Source of the DNA: Nepenthes gracilis
Lineage: Eukaryota; Streptophyta; Magnoliopsida; Caryophyllales; Nepenthaceae
Length of the DNA stretch: 64,000 bases
Direction: 5' to 3'
Assembly (NCBI GenBank): GCA_033239525.1
Contig: BSYO01000006.1
Coordinates: 13,965,319-14,029,318, forward strand
In this document: piece by piece, positions 1 through 11,494 of the stretch
Layout of the letters: each line of letters begins with the position of its first letter
How positions within the stretch are numbered: the stretch's first letter is position 1
Program-made: the position numbers and the translations under genes
Notes under the pieces: model-generated
The model's database searches: none
The model's input: only the letters and a program-made list of their open reading frames with translations
What the model was told of the DNA's origin: nothing

Positions 1-276
1 TTTCCGTAAACATGAAATTATCAAAATTCATAACAATCATAAACAGAATAAATCTATTATCATGCATAATAGAATTTCCTTTAAACATGCATTTCAGTCA
101 TCAAAAGCATACTTCATACAGAATATCATATACTTTCATAGCAACATAAATAAACATGAGTTTTAGAAATAGGGGTGAGTATCTTGCCTGAATTCTTTTC
201 TACTTTTTCCTTAGCTTTCTGTCTTCTTCTTTAGGGAGGGTTTCTAGTGGTGCCTTTTCTTGATGCCCTTAAGCCC

Positions 277-286
277 TTATTTATAG
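277..286 (-). promoter_or_regulatory. TATA box of the LTR promoter
   Basis: The minus strand reads CTATAAATAA in a GC-flanked context about 680 bp inside the LTR start. It lies downstream (in LTR orientation) of all three W-box palindromes, as expected for a U3 promoter. The solo LTR at 44190 has the weaker TATAAG at about 44999 in the equivalent place. Confidence 0.6.
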
Positions 287-489
287 CCCTAGGTTTTGGT
301 GGCCATCATTTATGATTTTCCTATTTTCCAAAGGTATCATTTATGATTATACATTTTCCAAGGGTGATCTTACATTTTCCAAGGAGGGTCGTTTTCCAAT
401 AAGTCTTGGAAATAGCCAATTTATTGATGGTCGCTCCTTCCCAATATTTTTCCTTATGTCCGGACTTCAGCCTTTCATCAAACAACTTT

Positions 490-927
490 CGGTCAACTAT
501 TGAGCATTGGCCGGATTTCTATCTCTTTCCTATTCATTTGTTCACGTTTGTCCGGTCAACATTTCTCGTTGACCGGATTTCTCCTTCTTCTACTTTAACT
601 TCTGCTTTTCATCTCTACTTCATTTTCATTAAATCCGAACTTCTTTTTACTTCGGAATTCCGGAGTGTTTTCTTTCAAGTAAATCCGGACTTCTTTTTAC
701 CAACGGAAATTCAGACTTCATTTAAATCCGGACTTCTTTTCTCCAACGAAATCCGGACTTCTGTTTACCAAGGAAAATCCGGAGTTCTTTTTACCAAAGG
801 AAATCCGGACTTCATTTTACCCTGAAAATCCGGACTTCTTTTTCATCCAAAAATCCGGACTAGGATTTCACCAATGCAATCCGGACTTCTTCTTATTTCG
901 TTTTTCGGTCAACGTGCGTTGACCGGA
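490..927. promoter_or_regulatory. Palindromic W-box pairs in LTR U3
   Basis: Three inverted GGTCAA...TTGACC pairs lie at 491-515 (right arm decayed to TTGGCC), 552-577 and 906-926. TTGAC(C/T) is the established core site of WRKY transcription factors. The same palindrome recurs in the split LTR at 8275-8818 and about six times in the solo LTR at 44270-44770. Binding is inferred only. Confidence 0.5.
620..900. repeat. Degenerate CCGGACTTC tandem array
   Basis: About ten units of 20-35 bp share the core AAATCCGGACTTCTTTTTAC, with CCGGAGT variants. The array is part of LTR U3 and is found again at 8590-8818 and 15592-15730 in the second LTR copy. A related AAGAAGTCCGG array occurs in the solo LTR at 45300-45500. 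Confidence 0.7.
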
Positions 928-969
928 CTTGATGGTTAAAATTTTCTTATTAAATTTTGGGTCGTTACA

Positions 970-1495
970 AGGAACCAGTAGCAGCATCAACAACTGGGCT
1001 GGAGACAGTTCACAAACTTCAATCGCCGGCTTCAATGAAGAGGGCAACGGATGGGAGTCACATAGAGGCTCAGCTGCTGGTTGCACCAGTTCAACATCAC
1101 CATTCTCCTAACCATCATCATTAGCATGAGAAAGAGAGGAAGGCATCAAGGAATTGGTCAATTGGTATCCCCCAACTGACTCACAAAAATTCCCAACAGA
1201 GGAATAAACTTGGCTAAGGCTGGAAGGGGAAACATCAACCTGCCTAGGAGACTCAGATTTAACCACAGCAGGTTTAATGCCCAAATCGGCATCTCGACCC
1301 TTCAACTGATGCACTGGCTTCCCATGGTAAGCCACCTCAATCTCAACCAGAGAGGCTGCAACATCAGCATCTGACTCCAATCGGTAAAACATCTTCACCA
1401 GATTTGTTTAGCAGCAAACCTAGAGCAACTAAAAACCGCCGTTCCAAACTCAGAATCAAAACAGCAGTAGGAAAATCAAATGCCAGTAGCATAGT
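970..1495 (-). pseudogene. HL-element ORF1 fragment
   Basis: On the minus strand a 96-codon frame (1398-1108) is followed, after one TGA, by further in-frame codons (1086 onwards) until the LTR cuts it at 970. The protein is Ser/Val-rich and acidic, like the linker parts of the HL ORF1 copies elsewhere in the window. I see no DUF4283 core and no basic tail. The plus strand is CAGCA-rich, which supports minus orientation. The assignment rests on style and context more than on clear homology. Confidence 0.4.
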
Positions 1496-2468
1496 CTTTT
1501 TTTTATAAGTAATTAACAATTGCATAAATTTAAAAAATGTAAAAAACTTTATTCTACCCCAATATTTTGCCGACTCAGAGATAGAATAAAGCCGCTAGGG
1601 CATACCCCGAGCACACCAAACAGGAATCATAAAGATAAGAAAAAGCAAACATGAACCAGATCTCCAGAACATCTATACTCCTCCCAAGCCGAAGACGAAG
1701 TCATCAACAAAACCAAAATCGCACGTCCTCCCAGACAAACCTGTATATAGGCCCATCACATTGACATGGCTAGCAACTAGTCGAACCACTATGTCAGACC
1801 TGTCTCGAAGTCGCTGTATATAGGCCCATCTCATCTGCATGCCTATCAACTAGTCGAAACACTATGCTGGACCTATCTCGAAGCCACTGAACTAATCATG
1901 CAATATTGGAAAAATAGGCTAGCAAAAGAATATAAACCTGCCCAAAACAACAGCGAGATGTAGAGAAGCCATCCCAAAGACCTGCAGAGACCATATCTGC
2001 TCCGACAGTAAAGTCCACACCATCTGAGCACCTCCAGCGGCTTTCACCTCCTGCAGAGACCAGATCATGCAACAATTTTTTTTTCTTCTACTGGCACAGT
2101 AGGATTCCAACCAAAAGGTAAACTACAAGAAACCTCGATGGTACCCTGGGAAACGGTAACAACCAGAACCGGCAGCCTAGAGACATAGCAGCGAAAGAGC
2201 TAAAAAGAAAACCAGAATAATCACTGTCATCCGGGAACAAAGCAACCAAAGAAAATAAAAATAATTATATTTTTTTATCTTTCGGACCAACAGAGAAAAA
2301 AAAACCAACCAAGAGAAAGTGACGCCTGAACCCCATGAGAAACACAGGACCAATTTTCCAACCTCTACAGACAGCCTGCAAACAACCCCCAGTCCCAACA
2401 CAAAAAGCAACAGAAAAATCGGCCATTGAATCTGCCATCCTGAGACAAAGCACCAAGAGGTAAAACAG
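1496..2468 (-). mobile_element. HL element, 5'-truncated, minus strand
   Basis: The T-run at 1498-1504 followed by ATAAGTAATTAA is a variant of the HL 3' end read on the opposite strand. A degenerate hairpin (TTCTACCCC../..AGAGATAGAA) lies near 1550-1590, followed by GGGCATACCCC at about 1598-1608. The body to about 2468 is CAGCA/CCAGA-rich with no convincing ORF. It contains a two-copy 73-bp tandem repeat and abuts the 3' end of a minus-strand LINE. No target-site duplication was found. Confidence 0.55.
1741..1886. repeat. Two-copy 73-bp tandem repeat
   Basis: Both units start CTGTATATAGGCCCATC (1741 and 1814) and end with TCTCGAAG(T/C)C. They differ at roughly ten positions. The repeat lies inside the HL body. 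Confidence 0.85.
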
Positions 2469-2488
2469 ATATATATATATATATATAT
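2469..2488. repeat. (AT)10 microsatellite
   Basis: Perfect dinucleotide run just beyond the 3' A-rich end of the minus-strand LINE at 2489, probably grown from its tail. Confidence 0.9.
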
Positions 2489-2682
2489 CTAATTAATTTT
2501 TTTTATAAGTTCTAACACCTCAAAAAAGCACTGTCCAGTCCACTTCCTCGGTCTGCCCCACGGGAGGTGTCTAAAGAAATATTCAGCTTTCTTCCGACCA
2601 GATTGAAAATATGGGAATACAATAGAGTGGTATCCTGGATAGGAGAGTTTTGAAATGTATGATTGTTGCGCTCCTTCCATAT
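2489..2682 (-). pseudogene. LINE ORF2 3' end (distal part of LINE-1)
   Basis: The minus strand encodes the end of an L1-type ORF2 (a WKERNN.TFQN motif that follows zf-RVT in the other copies) and then the LINE 3' terminus GTTAGAACTTATAAAAAAAA. It joins exactly to the LINE sequence at 7007-8174 when 2683-7006 is removed: ...GTCTATTTC at 7007 continues with ATATGGAAGG at 2682. One LINE was therefore split by the HL element between the two parts. Confidence 0.85.
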
Positions 2683-3407
2683 GAGAGAAGCTCTCGTCTC
2701 TCTCTAGGTTTTCAATTTCGGCGTTGCTGTCATGGGCGCCTGGCGGCGCCGGAGCCGGCCAAGGCCGGTCTCCTGGTTGCTCCGCCCGGCTCCCTCCCGG
2801 TTATCCGTCTCCACCTTGCAACCTCTCTGGTCTCAGTTCTAGCTGCGTCGTCCTCAGCGCCCTCTAAGCCTTCGACTTTGGCTGCGAGCTCTGGCCGCTT
2901 TTCCTGCTTTCAGATTGGGATGATGGATCTTGCCCGTTGGCCAAATTTTTTCGTCTGTTGGAGATGTTGGAGCTGTTGTAGCTATGGATCTGCGTCCTCT
3001 GAGGTTTCGATGGTGTCCTTCCTTTGAGGATTAGCTGCTCTCACAGATCCGCATCCTCTCCTCCTCGGTTCGAGTCTAGGGTTGTTCACTTGATTTGTTT
3101 CTCCCATTCAGATTGGATTGAAGGCTCTGGCTTCGCTTGTGGATTCCTTCGGGTCCTTCGGCTTCGAAGTCGTTTCTGCCTTGCTATGGGTTTTGTTGTT
3201 GGCAGGCCTTAGAATGTTCTGCTCTCACGGATTTGGTTCTGGGATCTGATGTCTGTTGTGGTTGGTCGGCTTCTTGCTGATCGTTTGACCTGATGCTTCC
3301 GAATGCCTGTGCTGCTGGCTCTGAAGTTTCTCTGCCTGTGTTTCTAGGCTATTTGGACGGATAGGGGGATATCATGCAACTCTGGCTTGGAGCTATTAGG
3401 ATGAGGT

Positions 3408-4710
3408 ACCTTTGGTTACTAAATCTCCTTCTTGATGAGGTGATGCCCTGTCTGTTCGCTACTTTATTGTGGTGAGATTGTGTTGCAGTCCATTGGATTG
3501 CTATTGTCTGGCTAATAATGCCAGTTTGTTGCTGTTGTTGCTTTGCAACAATTCTGCTTGGGCTGCAATGGATGATGATCCTTCGTTGGCTGATCCCATT
3601 GGCCGATGTGTGATGATCCTCTGTTATGCATTGCCTGCTGCCATTCTTGCCTCTGCAACTGAGTTGTGGGCAAGATTCAGCGTTTTGCTGGAGGATGTTG
3701 GGGTGGTTCTCTGCCAGTGGCAATGCTCCTCTATTGGCTGAACTGATGCGAGGTGGTCTCTGACCATTACTCATGATAGACTGCAGTTGGAATTCGATAG
3801 AAAGTAGGTGCTGATGAAACTCTCTATTGCTTACTTGGAATGTTGTAAGCTGTCTTTATTCTCCCTATTTTTTGAGAATTCTTGGCTTGCCTAGCTGGTT
3901 CATGTGTTGGGGCACAGGTTGATTTGATTCCCTTTGCCGAGGCGGTTTTTACTTGCTTCTTGCTTTGGATGTTTTGTTTATTGGGCTCACCCGCTTGTGG
4001 GTGATGCCGATGAGCTGTGGATTTTGTGACCGCCCTTTCGGCAGTCTGGGTTTGGGTGATGTCCCTTATGACCAATTCGGTATCTTTGATGATTTGTTGG
4101 TGCATGTGATGGATGTTCTGTTTGTTCTTTGTTGATGGATGCCTTTTTGGGTGGCAGCTGATCTAGAAGTTGATATGCATTTTTGCATGGATTGTCTTAT
4201 CTTTGCTGCTCAACAGCAGCTCGATGGATTCTCCCCCAGAGTTGTTGGCCGGCCACTGGGATGCCGATTGTGCTATGTATGCGGCCGGCTGCTTGGGGCA
4301 GCTTTGCTTCTCAGACTTTATTGCTGATTTTAGAGATTGGTTGCATGGGTGGACCGGGCAGTGGTGGCCTAATGGTTTCTTTGTAGCTCCCATTGCTATG
4401 AGAATTTCCGGGTTGGTGGTCTTTTGGTGCTGCTGGTTTTCTCTTCTTAGCTAATTATCTCGGGTGGCAGTGGGTTGGGGAAGCGCGCTTCCCCTCATGC
4501 AATGTTGTAATATTTTTCAATTTCTATAGGTTATGTAGTTTGTTGACCTCCTAGAGGTTTTTTTGTACTTTGGATGTACTAGTTGTTTTCGGGGTATGCC
4601 TCGGTAGTTATGTTTTATCCCCAAGTCAAAACACTTGGCGATAAAACATCGCTTTGTAATTTTTTTCTCCCATCAATCCAAAATACTTGCTTTACCAAAA
4701 AAAAAAAAAA
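3408..4710 (+). mobile_element. Nested 5'-truncated HL element with 17-bp TSD
   Basis: The exact repeat AGCTATTAGGATGAGGT flanks the insert at 3391-3407 and 4711-4727. The 1,303-bp insert ends with the HL 3' module: CTAGAGG near 4550, GGGGTATGCC at about 4591, hairpin 4610-4649, then TACTTGCTTTACC and 15 A. It lacks the GAGAGA leader, so it is 5'-truncated. Poly(A), truncation and a 17-bp duplication together are diagnostic of target-primed reverse transcription. Confidence 0.92.
4610..4649 (+). other. HL 3' hairpin (representative)
   Basis: The 17-nt arms ATGTTTTATCCCCAAGT and ACTTGGCGATAAAACAT pair at 16 of 17 positions around a CAAAAC loop. Equivalent hairpins occur at 6906-6946, 8880-8917, about 19579-19618, 27708-27745, 34750-34788, 50214-50253, 59111-59147 and, on the minus strand, 59847-59891. 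Arms differ between subfamilies at paired positions (TTCTAA/TTAGAA, TTTTAT/ATAAAA, ATTTCA/TAAAAT), which supports an RNA structure. Confidence 0.8.
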
Positions 4711-7006
4711 AGCTATTAGGATGAGGTTCTGAAGTGCTGGTCGTGGACTTTTTGGATGCGCGTGATCCTTCGATGCGGTGGGGGATCCTTGATTTCTTTG
4801 CCATTTGTGGAGCGTTGTTGGGTTGCGGTGGCTGTGTGTGTTGCTAGGGACTCGCTTGGTTCTCTCTGGTTTGTAGTTCGAAGGAAGCTGGTTATGCCTT
4901 TTTTGTTCTCATGGGCATTTCTTGCTTCATCCTTATGGCTGATTTCGTTGAAGTTGGGGTACGATCCATACTTCCAAAAGAGCTACCTCCTCCGGCCTTT
5001 CGGTTGCTCTTGCTATGCTATGGATCTCGTGCGGCGAATCGTCTGGTGGCTTGCTGGCCCCAAGATACTAACCAATGTGTTCCCTCCGTTGGCGGGTTGG
5101 GGCTGCAGGTTTGCCTTTGGATTGGGGACTTCTCGTTTGTAGTCCGAATTGGCCGACGAGGACTAGTTTGGTTGCTTGTGTTCTTCTGTTGCGGTGGAGA
5201 GTTTGCTTCAGGCAAATTGCCTTGAAAGCATTGTCGGGTATGCAACTGTGTGGTTCGGGACCTGCTTCCTCTGGCTCCTGGTGGGCTCGCTCTATGCACG
5301 GGTCTGGTGCCAGAAACTGTCTTGGGCTGCTAGCTTGATGATCCTCAGCCAATGTGCTCCCTCCTATTGGTTGGGTTGGGGGTTGCCCGTACTGTTCAGG
5401 TTGGGGCTTTTTGGCTGTGGTCTGATGAGCCGACAATGGTATAGTTTTGGCTGCAAGTGGCCCTCTGCTGCGGTGAGTTCCTGCCGGTTGCTGCCATTGT
5501 GGAGAGCGTTCTTTGGTTGGCACTGCTGTGTGTGAATGGCTTTTTCTTTAGCCTGTTGTTCTTTGGCTTCGGGTGCAGCTGTCTGAAGCTAGAATTGGCT
5601 TTTGTGTTGCTCTTTGGTTCTGTCGCAGATGACTGTCTAGTGATGCTGGCTCGGTTGCTCCTCTGCCTGTGGGGTTCATTCCAGGTTGGACGGGTAGGGG
5701 GACCGTGCGGCTCTGGATTTGGAACTCTATCTTTGGGGTGTTGAAGAGTTGGTGTGGCCTTGGTTGGATGCTAGTGAACCTTCTCTCTGGTGGATTAGGC
5801 TTGGCCTGTCTATTTGCCATTTTCTATCTGTTTTTGGAGTGGAATCAGAGTGGTGTCACGCAGTTGGTTTTTTATGTTGCCGCTGGAATCTTGCCGATTG
5901 GGTTGCGCTTTCTTCCGGTTGGTAGCTTTGGTTGAAACATTCTCGCTGATGTTGAAGCAGAGTTTGCCAGGTTAATTCCTGAGTGCCGATGAGAGTTAAC
6001 CCGGATGTGGCATCAAGTTGGAGTCCGCAATGGTGCAAAGGGCCTATTGCTTTTTTTGTTGTTGGAAATTGTTGGTTGTCTTGCTGTGTTTGTGCAGTGG
6101 GTCTGCATGATGGTTAGGCTGTCTTATGCAATTTTGATCCTGGATTGCAAGCAGAACCTGGATGCTTTGGCTGGCTGTCCCGTGGGAGTGCAAGATTTTT
6201 GCTGCTCCCCTGTTGTTGGACAGCCCGAAAATGGCATGTCTTATTCTGTGCGATTAGGACATGATGGTTTGTAAATGCTGTTAGCCTGGCTTCTCCTTTG
6301 TTGTTTTTCTTGGATCAATGGGTCCTCAGTATGCTCTTGATGCTATTAGCTAGTATGTGAGGCATGATGTGTTATGTGGTCTTGTGCAAAGATCACCGGG
6401 CAGATTGGAATTTACAGCCGGGAGGAGCTGTGTTGCATCTGAGTACCATCTCGCTCTTCTGTTTTTCGGTCTGTGATGCATTGAAGCGATGCTTGGTTTG
6501 CTGGTGTTGGTTGTGATTTGGAGCCTGTATTGTTGGTCATGGGCTATGATGCTAAAACTTTTTGAGTTGACCGGTCCGCATCCTCTGTCAACGAGGATCC
6601 ATGCTGCCCATGGCTTGTAGCATGCTATTTGTTCTATGGTGCTGGGTTGTCAAGTAATGCCTTTTTTCGGTAAGTTGTCAAGTAATGTCGTTTCGATTCA
6701 CTCGTAGTCGCCGGGTTGCGTGACGCAGATTGCAGACTGTGGTGTCTTTGTGATGCCGTAGTCACGTAAGGTTTTGTGTTCTCAGTGGACCTTAAATATA
6801 TGTGGTCCTCTGTTTGGTGTTTTTGATTAAGTAGTGTGCGGGCCTCTTGTAGGTTCCTTTTTGTTTCCTCTGTAATGAGATGTTTGGGGTATGCCCCGGT
6901 GACTTTGATTTCACTCCAAGTCGGAACAACACTTGGAGTAAAATCAATGATTGTATTATATTCTTTTCCCTATAATCCAAATTCACTTACTTACCAAAAA
7001 AAAAAG

Positions 7007-8174
7007 AAATAGACTGAAGCCGCAAGGGTTAGACGTTTAGATTGGGCTTACAGGTTTTTCCCTTTCCATTTATGAGCAGCCCAAAGGATATTTTGAGACC
7101 AATCAGGATAAGGCCATCGGACTCCCGTTCGCCGTCGAATTTGGTACCAAAGTGAATCTGAAAAAAGACAGGAGAAGAAAAGGTGATTATGGCTTTCATC
7201 CCTTACTTTGCAAAAGGTGCAAATTTTTGGTATGTTGGTGTAGCCACAGATACGGTCCAGAGTGCTCAGTCTACATCGGATAGCTAGCCACAAAGTGAAA
7301 GCATGGGCGGGTATGTAAGGAGGGCTCCAAACTAGGGAGGCCCATGATATTTTGGCCCTAGGAGGGTGAAAGAGGTAATAGGCAGAGCGACTCGAAAAAA
7401 CACCCTTAGTAGATGCCGTCCAACGAACAGAATCCTTGTTCTGAGACCTCGGGAGGTAGGGGGCATGTTATCCATCAAAAAAGACATTTCCATATCAAAC
7501 AGATTCGGCCATGCCCATCTATCTCCTCTTATAATGTCTTTAACTTTTGCATCCCAAGGGATGCCAGACACCAAACGAGTCCTGTCTATGCTCCTATCCC
7601 ACAAAGGGCCCAAAGGGTGCCGATTATCAGTCCATAGGAATGTATCAGCTCCGTCCCCAATTAAATATTGCGTATAGGCTGCATGTAGGGACATAACTTC
7701 ATAATTTTCTGCCAACACCAAGACACTGATAATGGGACTTTTAAGGTCCAAATACATCGGTCCTTAATCCTGTGCATATGAACCCAAAGAGCCCACACAG
7801 ATTCAGGGTCTTTTGTAATAATGCGCTAGAGCAACTTGCATATCAGAGCTTTATTTTGGGCCTGCAAGTTTTTATGCCCCAATCCACCTTCGCTCTTTGG
7901 GTAGCAAATGTCGGCCCAAGCTACCTTTGCAGATGCCTTCCCAGCATAGTCGCCATGCCAAAGAAAAAGCCGAATGTAGCTCTCGATGATTTTAAGAACA
8001 AACTTTGGCAAAATAAAAATGGACACCCAGTACAAGTGAATGGACGAGAGAACTGAAGACATGAGCTGAAGATGCCCTCCAAATGATAGCCAACGATTTT
8101 TCAAGGAAGAAATACATCGAATGACTTTCTCAATTAGAGGCTTACAGTTAACTATAGAAAGTCTCGATGTGATC
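7007..8174 (-). pseudogene. LINE-1 ORF2 fragment: RT C-terminal part and zf-RVT
   Basis: Minus-strand frames give the end of an L1-type reverse transcriptase (SLKNRWLSFGGHLQL, then HLYWVSIFILPK, about 8110-7990), the GGLGHKNLQAQNKALICKLL segment (about 7880-7826), the thumb/connection region with GDGADTFLWTDN (7640-7600), and a zf-RVT zinc finger (CTFCKV..ESHNHLFFSC, about 7215-7150). At least two frameshifts or stops separate these blocks, so the gene is dead. It enters the scaffold gap at 8175, so its RT core is missing. The 3' end continues at 2682-2489 beyond the inserted HL element. Confidence 0.88.
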
Positions 8175-8274
8175 NNNNNNNNNNNNNNNNNNNNNNNNNN
8201 NNNNNNNNNNNNNNNNNNNNNNNNNNNNNNNNNNNNNNNNNNNNNNNNNNNNNNNNNNNNNNNNNNNNNNNNNN
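8175..8274. other. Assembly gap (100 N)
   Basis: Exactly 100 N separate a LINE fragment from an LTR fragment. The round number means an unknown true length. Linkage across it is only as good as the scaffolding. Confidence 0.99.
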
Positions 8275-8818
8275 TTATGTTTTTCTTATTTTCCAATGAG
8301 GGTTATTTATGATTTGCGTTTTCCCAAGGAGGGTCATTTTTCCAATAAGTCTCGGAAATAGCCAAGTTATTGATGGTCGCTCCTTCCCTATATTCTTCCT
8401 TATTTTCTGTGATCGGACTTCAACCTTCCATTAAAACAACCTCCGGTCAACTATCGAGCGTTGACCGGATTTCTATCTCCTTTCTATTCATTTGTTCATG
8501 TTTGTCCGGTCAACATTTTTCGTTGACCGGATTTCTCCTTCTACTTTAACTTCGGTTTTTCATATCTACAATATTCCGGCCTTACAGGACTGGACTTCAT
8601 TTTCATTAAATCCGAACTTCTTTTTACTTAGGAAATCCGGAGTGTTTTCTTTTAAGCAAATCTGGACTTCTTTTTACCTCGGAAGTCCGGAGTGTTTTTA
8701 CTAAGGAAATCCGGACTTCATTTCTCCAACGAAATTCGGACTTCTGTTTACCAAGGGAAATCCGGAGTTCTTTTTACCAAAGGAAATCCGGACTTCTTTT
8801 TCCTACGGAATCCGGAGT
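8275..8818 (-). mobile_element. LTR copy 2, distal part
   Basis: This is closely similar to 290-800 of the first LTR, including the line GGTCGCTCCTTCCC, W-box palindromes (GGTCAAC..GTTGACC) near 8445-8530, and the CCGGACTTC array. It stops at 8818 where a minus-strand HL tail begins and resumes at 15592. The orientation is minus, with the LTR start at 15852. The left portion is lost in the gap. Confidence 0.8.
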
Positions 8819-11494
8819 TCTTTTTTTTGGTAAGCAAGTGTGTATTTTAGATTATCGGGAGTAAATTTACAAAAAATAATGTTAGAACTCCAAGTTTTTT
8901 GACTTGGAGTTAGAACATAAAACGCTAGGGCATACCCTGAGCAACTTGTACATCAGAGAGTTCCTCAAAAAACCTAAGAGGAACTAACGGAGAAACTAAT
9001 GAAGAAAGAGAAAAAACTGTCATTGTACAACATCTAGAGCAAAATAAGATACACCCAAGGCGACCCGAGGATCCCATCCAATCAGCATCTCATAGCAGAA
9101 AATTGCCAAATAAAATCAGGCATTTCCTTCGAGCTACCAGGAGATCATCGCCAGCAAGGCCGTCCCGCCTATCACTTGCCCACGAGAGCACAAAGCAGCC
9201 GAAACTTGACACCTGCTTAAGATCAAGAGAGAAATCTGCATCAAGAGTGGCGCCTGGAGTCACTTAGGACCGAAATGCGAGACCCACCCGGCCAGAACTA
9301 GGAGGTTCGGCAGTGAGTTGCCAGGTGAAAGTTCGAACACAGCAAGACCTTTGTTTCAATCAGCTACTCCCGCATCGATACACCAAATCGGAGGCGGATC
9401 GGCGGCAGCCAGGCAATATCAAAGCTAAGTACTACAGCTACCGAGCCCTGACATATATGCGAGAATCAAGCAACTTGCCGGCAGCAAAACGAGGGTGGCA
9501 CCGGGAGAAAGTAATCAAATAATTACCCTCGATTCGCCCGATGCAAAATCAGTCTAGCCCGATAAGAAGAGAACATTACACTTCATGGGGCCGACGGCAC
9601 GGACCACAAACGAACCTGCCGCGAGAACCATAACATCGGGCATCCAAAAACAGCATAGCAAACTTGACAACACAACATCTCAAATGCGCAACCAGCATAG
9701 TAAAACCCGGGAACACAACACCACGGCGCTCTCGGCATCGGAAGAGAGTCGGCATCCCAGCCAACGGCGGAGGGAAGCGGATGACAAACATCCACAGACC
9801 GGACAGCAAATAACCCGAGAGAACAAGTATAGCAGCACCATCAAACACTTCGGGAAACAAATCGGCCGCAAGCACATTGGAAGCATTAACCACGTTCTAG
9901 CCGTGATCCCATCGCACAAACTAGCATCAAAGACAACCAAAAGGGTGGACAACCCGTCCAGCAAAGCAGGATCCAAATGATTCAGCCCCATCAACGAGAA
10001 TAGCATTAGCGCCTCCATATAAGACATTGGTCGATCCCAGACCAAAGCACACTCAAGAGGAGGAAATAACACAATCTTGCCAAACCGCCGCCAGCATCAT
10101 CAAAGTGCATACAATCGGAGAAAGCCACCATCCAAAAATTTAAAGCGCCATCATCATCATGCGCAACTATCAATCAGAATAGATTGGAACAACAAGCAAT
10201 CAAACCCATAGGTAGCAACATTGGGCAAGGCCATCCAAACACCCCTTTCGCGAGTTAGTATCAAACCGAATCAACATCTCCAAAGACCTCAAAAACTACA
10301 ACACAGCCGCAGCAAGAAGGCACGAGAGACAGGATAATTCATCGACGGGCTAAGGGCCAACTTCATCCGAAAGGATCAATCAAAAACAAATTAGACAAGT
10401 CATAAACGCCAAGATTGATGCGGGGAGAAAACGACAAATTAGACAAGTCGGAACCCACATTTCGAACCTAATCCAGCAAGACCAAGCACATCCCCAATGC
10501 TTCCCGGCATTAATTTAATGAGCCGGTCTAAACATCGCAGCCACATACCGCCTCCGGACGGTAAAGATCAACCAGAGAAACAGCACCATGGGTTAAGTAA
10601 CAAGCAAATTCACCACTCCAATTTCACAAAGACCAAAGATCTAGCAGAAGTCTCACGAACACAAACATCTTTGAGCGTTTGCATCAGGTCGATAGAAATC
10701 AATATAATAGAGCTTGAGCGAGGTCCGCAGCACCGGGCCACAGTACTTCAGCACCGTCACGTCACAACGCCGGGCGAGCACCAGAAACAGCTCATACAGT
10801 GAAATCAACGCCAACCATCAAAGACTGCACAAGGCCGGTAGCCACCAACAAGAAAAAGAGCCTTGAGCGCCGTGATGGCATCATCAGCGAGAGAAACGAA
10901 GAATGACCTCATGCCCATCACTCTCATAGTATAGCGAAAACGTGAAGGCTGCTCCGAGGCGAGGTGATTTGAAGCCTTCGGGAACCACGGTCATCACCGT
11001 TCCACAATCCCGCAGACCCCCATCACTGAGACCAACGACAGCCAATCCACGAGGACTCGTCCAATAGAGAGACAACAGTCCGGACCAGAGACTCAAACCG
11101 AACCCCGCCATCAGAAGCTAGTAGACTCTTCGCCCACCACATCATGAACAAAGAGCATTCCAGCACACCATGACCATCCACCACAGGGTAAGAATTAACA
11201 AGTGGGAGAACATTACAGCCGGAACACCCATAGCAGAAACATCAAGGCTTTTTTTTTTCTTTCTAAGCCACCACGAGCCGAAACCGGCAAGAGCATAGCC
11301 CATAGGGCCAAAAGGGCCAGCAGCCTCATAATGCGCAAAGAAAACCCACTCTCAATGTTCATTTTCCCCTTCTTTTTTTTTTCCTTTTTTTTCCTTTTAT
11401 TTTATTCCAACCAAATCCAAAGTGTATCAAAAAACGCGAATAGCACAGCCCACAAGGCGGAAAAGACCCCAGCCTCGGGAGAAAAAGCCCCCCT
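8819..11494 (-). mobile_element. HL element, minus strand, inside LTR copy 2
   Basis: The HL 3' end reads TTTTTTTTGGTAAGCAAG at 8821, with the hairpin at 8880-8917 and GGGCATACCC near 8929. The body to about 11494 is CAGCA/CCGAA-rich on the plus strand. No convincing ORF1 is preserved. A pyrimidine-rich stretch at 11340-11420 and the poly(T) start of the neighbouring LINE at 11495 mark its upstream side. Its exact 5' end is uncertain. Confidence 0.6.

Larger units (their letters stand above)
1..969 (-). mobile_element. Partial LTR (Ty3/chromovirus-like), 5' part, minus strand
   Basis: Read on the minus strand, the LTR begins at 969 with TGTAACGACCC and runs off the left edge of the window. 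The TGTAACG start, the U3 layout and a conserved CAATTCAGGCAAG-type block match the complete solo LTR at 44190-46875, so the two are related but diverged. U3 holds palindromic W-box pairs and an array of CCGGACTTC repeats, followed by a TATA box at 277-286. The bases beyond 969 are HL-element sequence, so the LTR sits inside an HL element. Its other end, internal region and target-site duplication are outside the window, so it may be a solo LTR or one end of a full element. Confidence 0.75.
2683..7006 (+). mobile_element. HL element (ORF1-less), interrupted by a nested HL copy
   Basis: The 5' end is GAGAGAAGCTCTC at 2683, the same leader as HL copies at 28596 and 61703. It is followed by a GC-rich stretch near 2740-2800 that matches the ORF1 start region of the 61787 copy. 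The 3' end has GGGGTATGCCCC near 6887, a 16-bp hairpin at 6906-6946 and ACTTACTTACC plus poly(A) to 7006. Without the nested insertion (3408-4727) it is about 3.0 kb. No DUF4283 or reverse transcriptase is seen; the interior is TGCTG-rich and non-coding in appearance. It cleanly splits LINE-1 with at most 2 bp of target duplication. Confidence 0.8.

Noticed and set aside
312..825. Overlapping open frames of 63-139 codons in the LTR
   Set aside because: They arise from the CCGGACTTC repeats, have biased repetitive composition and no homology.
2177..2680. Hydrophobic minus-strand frames that look like membrane proteins
   Set aside because: They fall in T/A-rich antisense HL sequence and overlap the LINE 3' end; no conserved family.
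5018..5523. Overlapping Pro/Gln-rich minus-strand frames
   Set aside because: Antisense of the TGCTG/TTGG-rich HL 3' region; no domain and no conservation in other copies.
8121..8312. Open frames running through the N block
   Set aside because: They span unknown sequence and have no meaning there.
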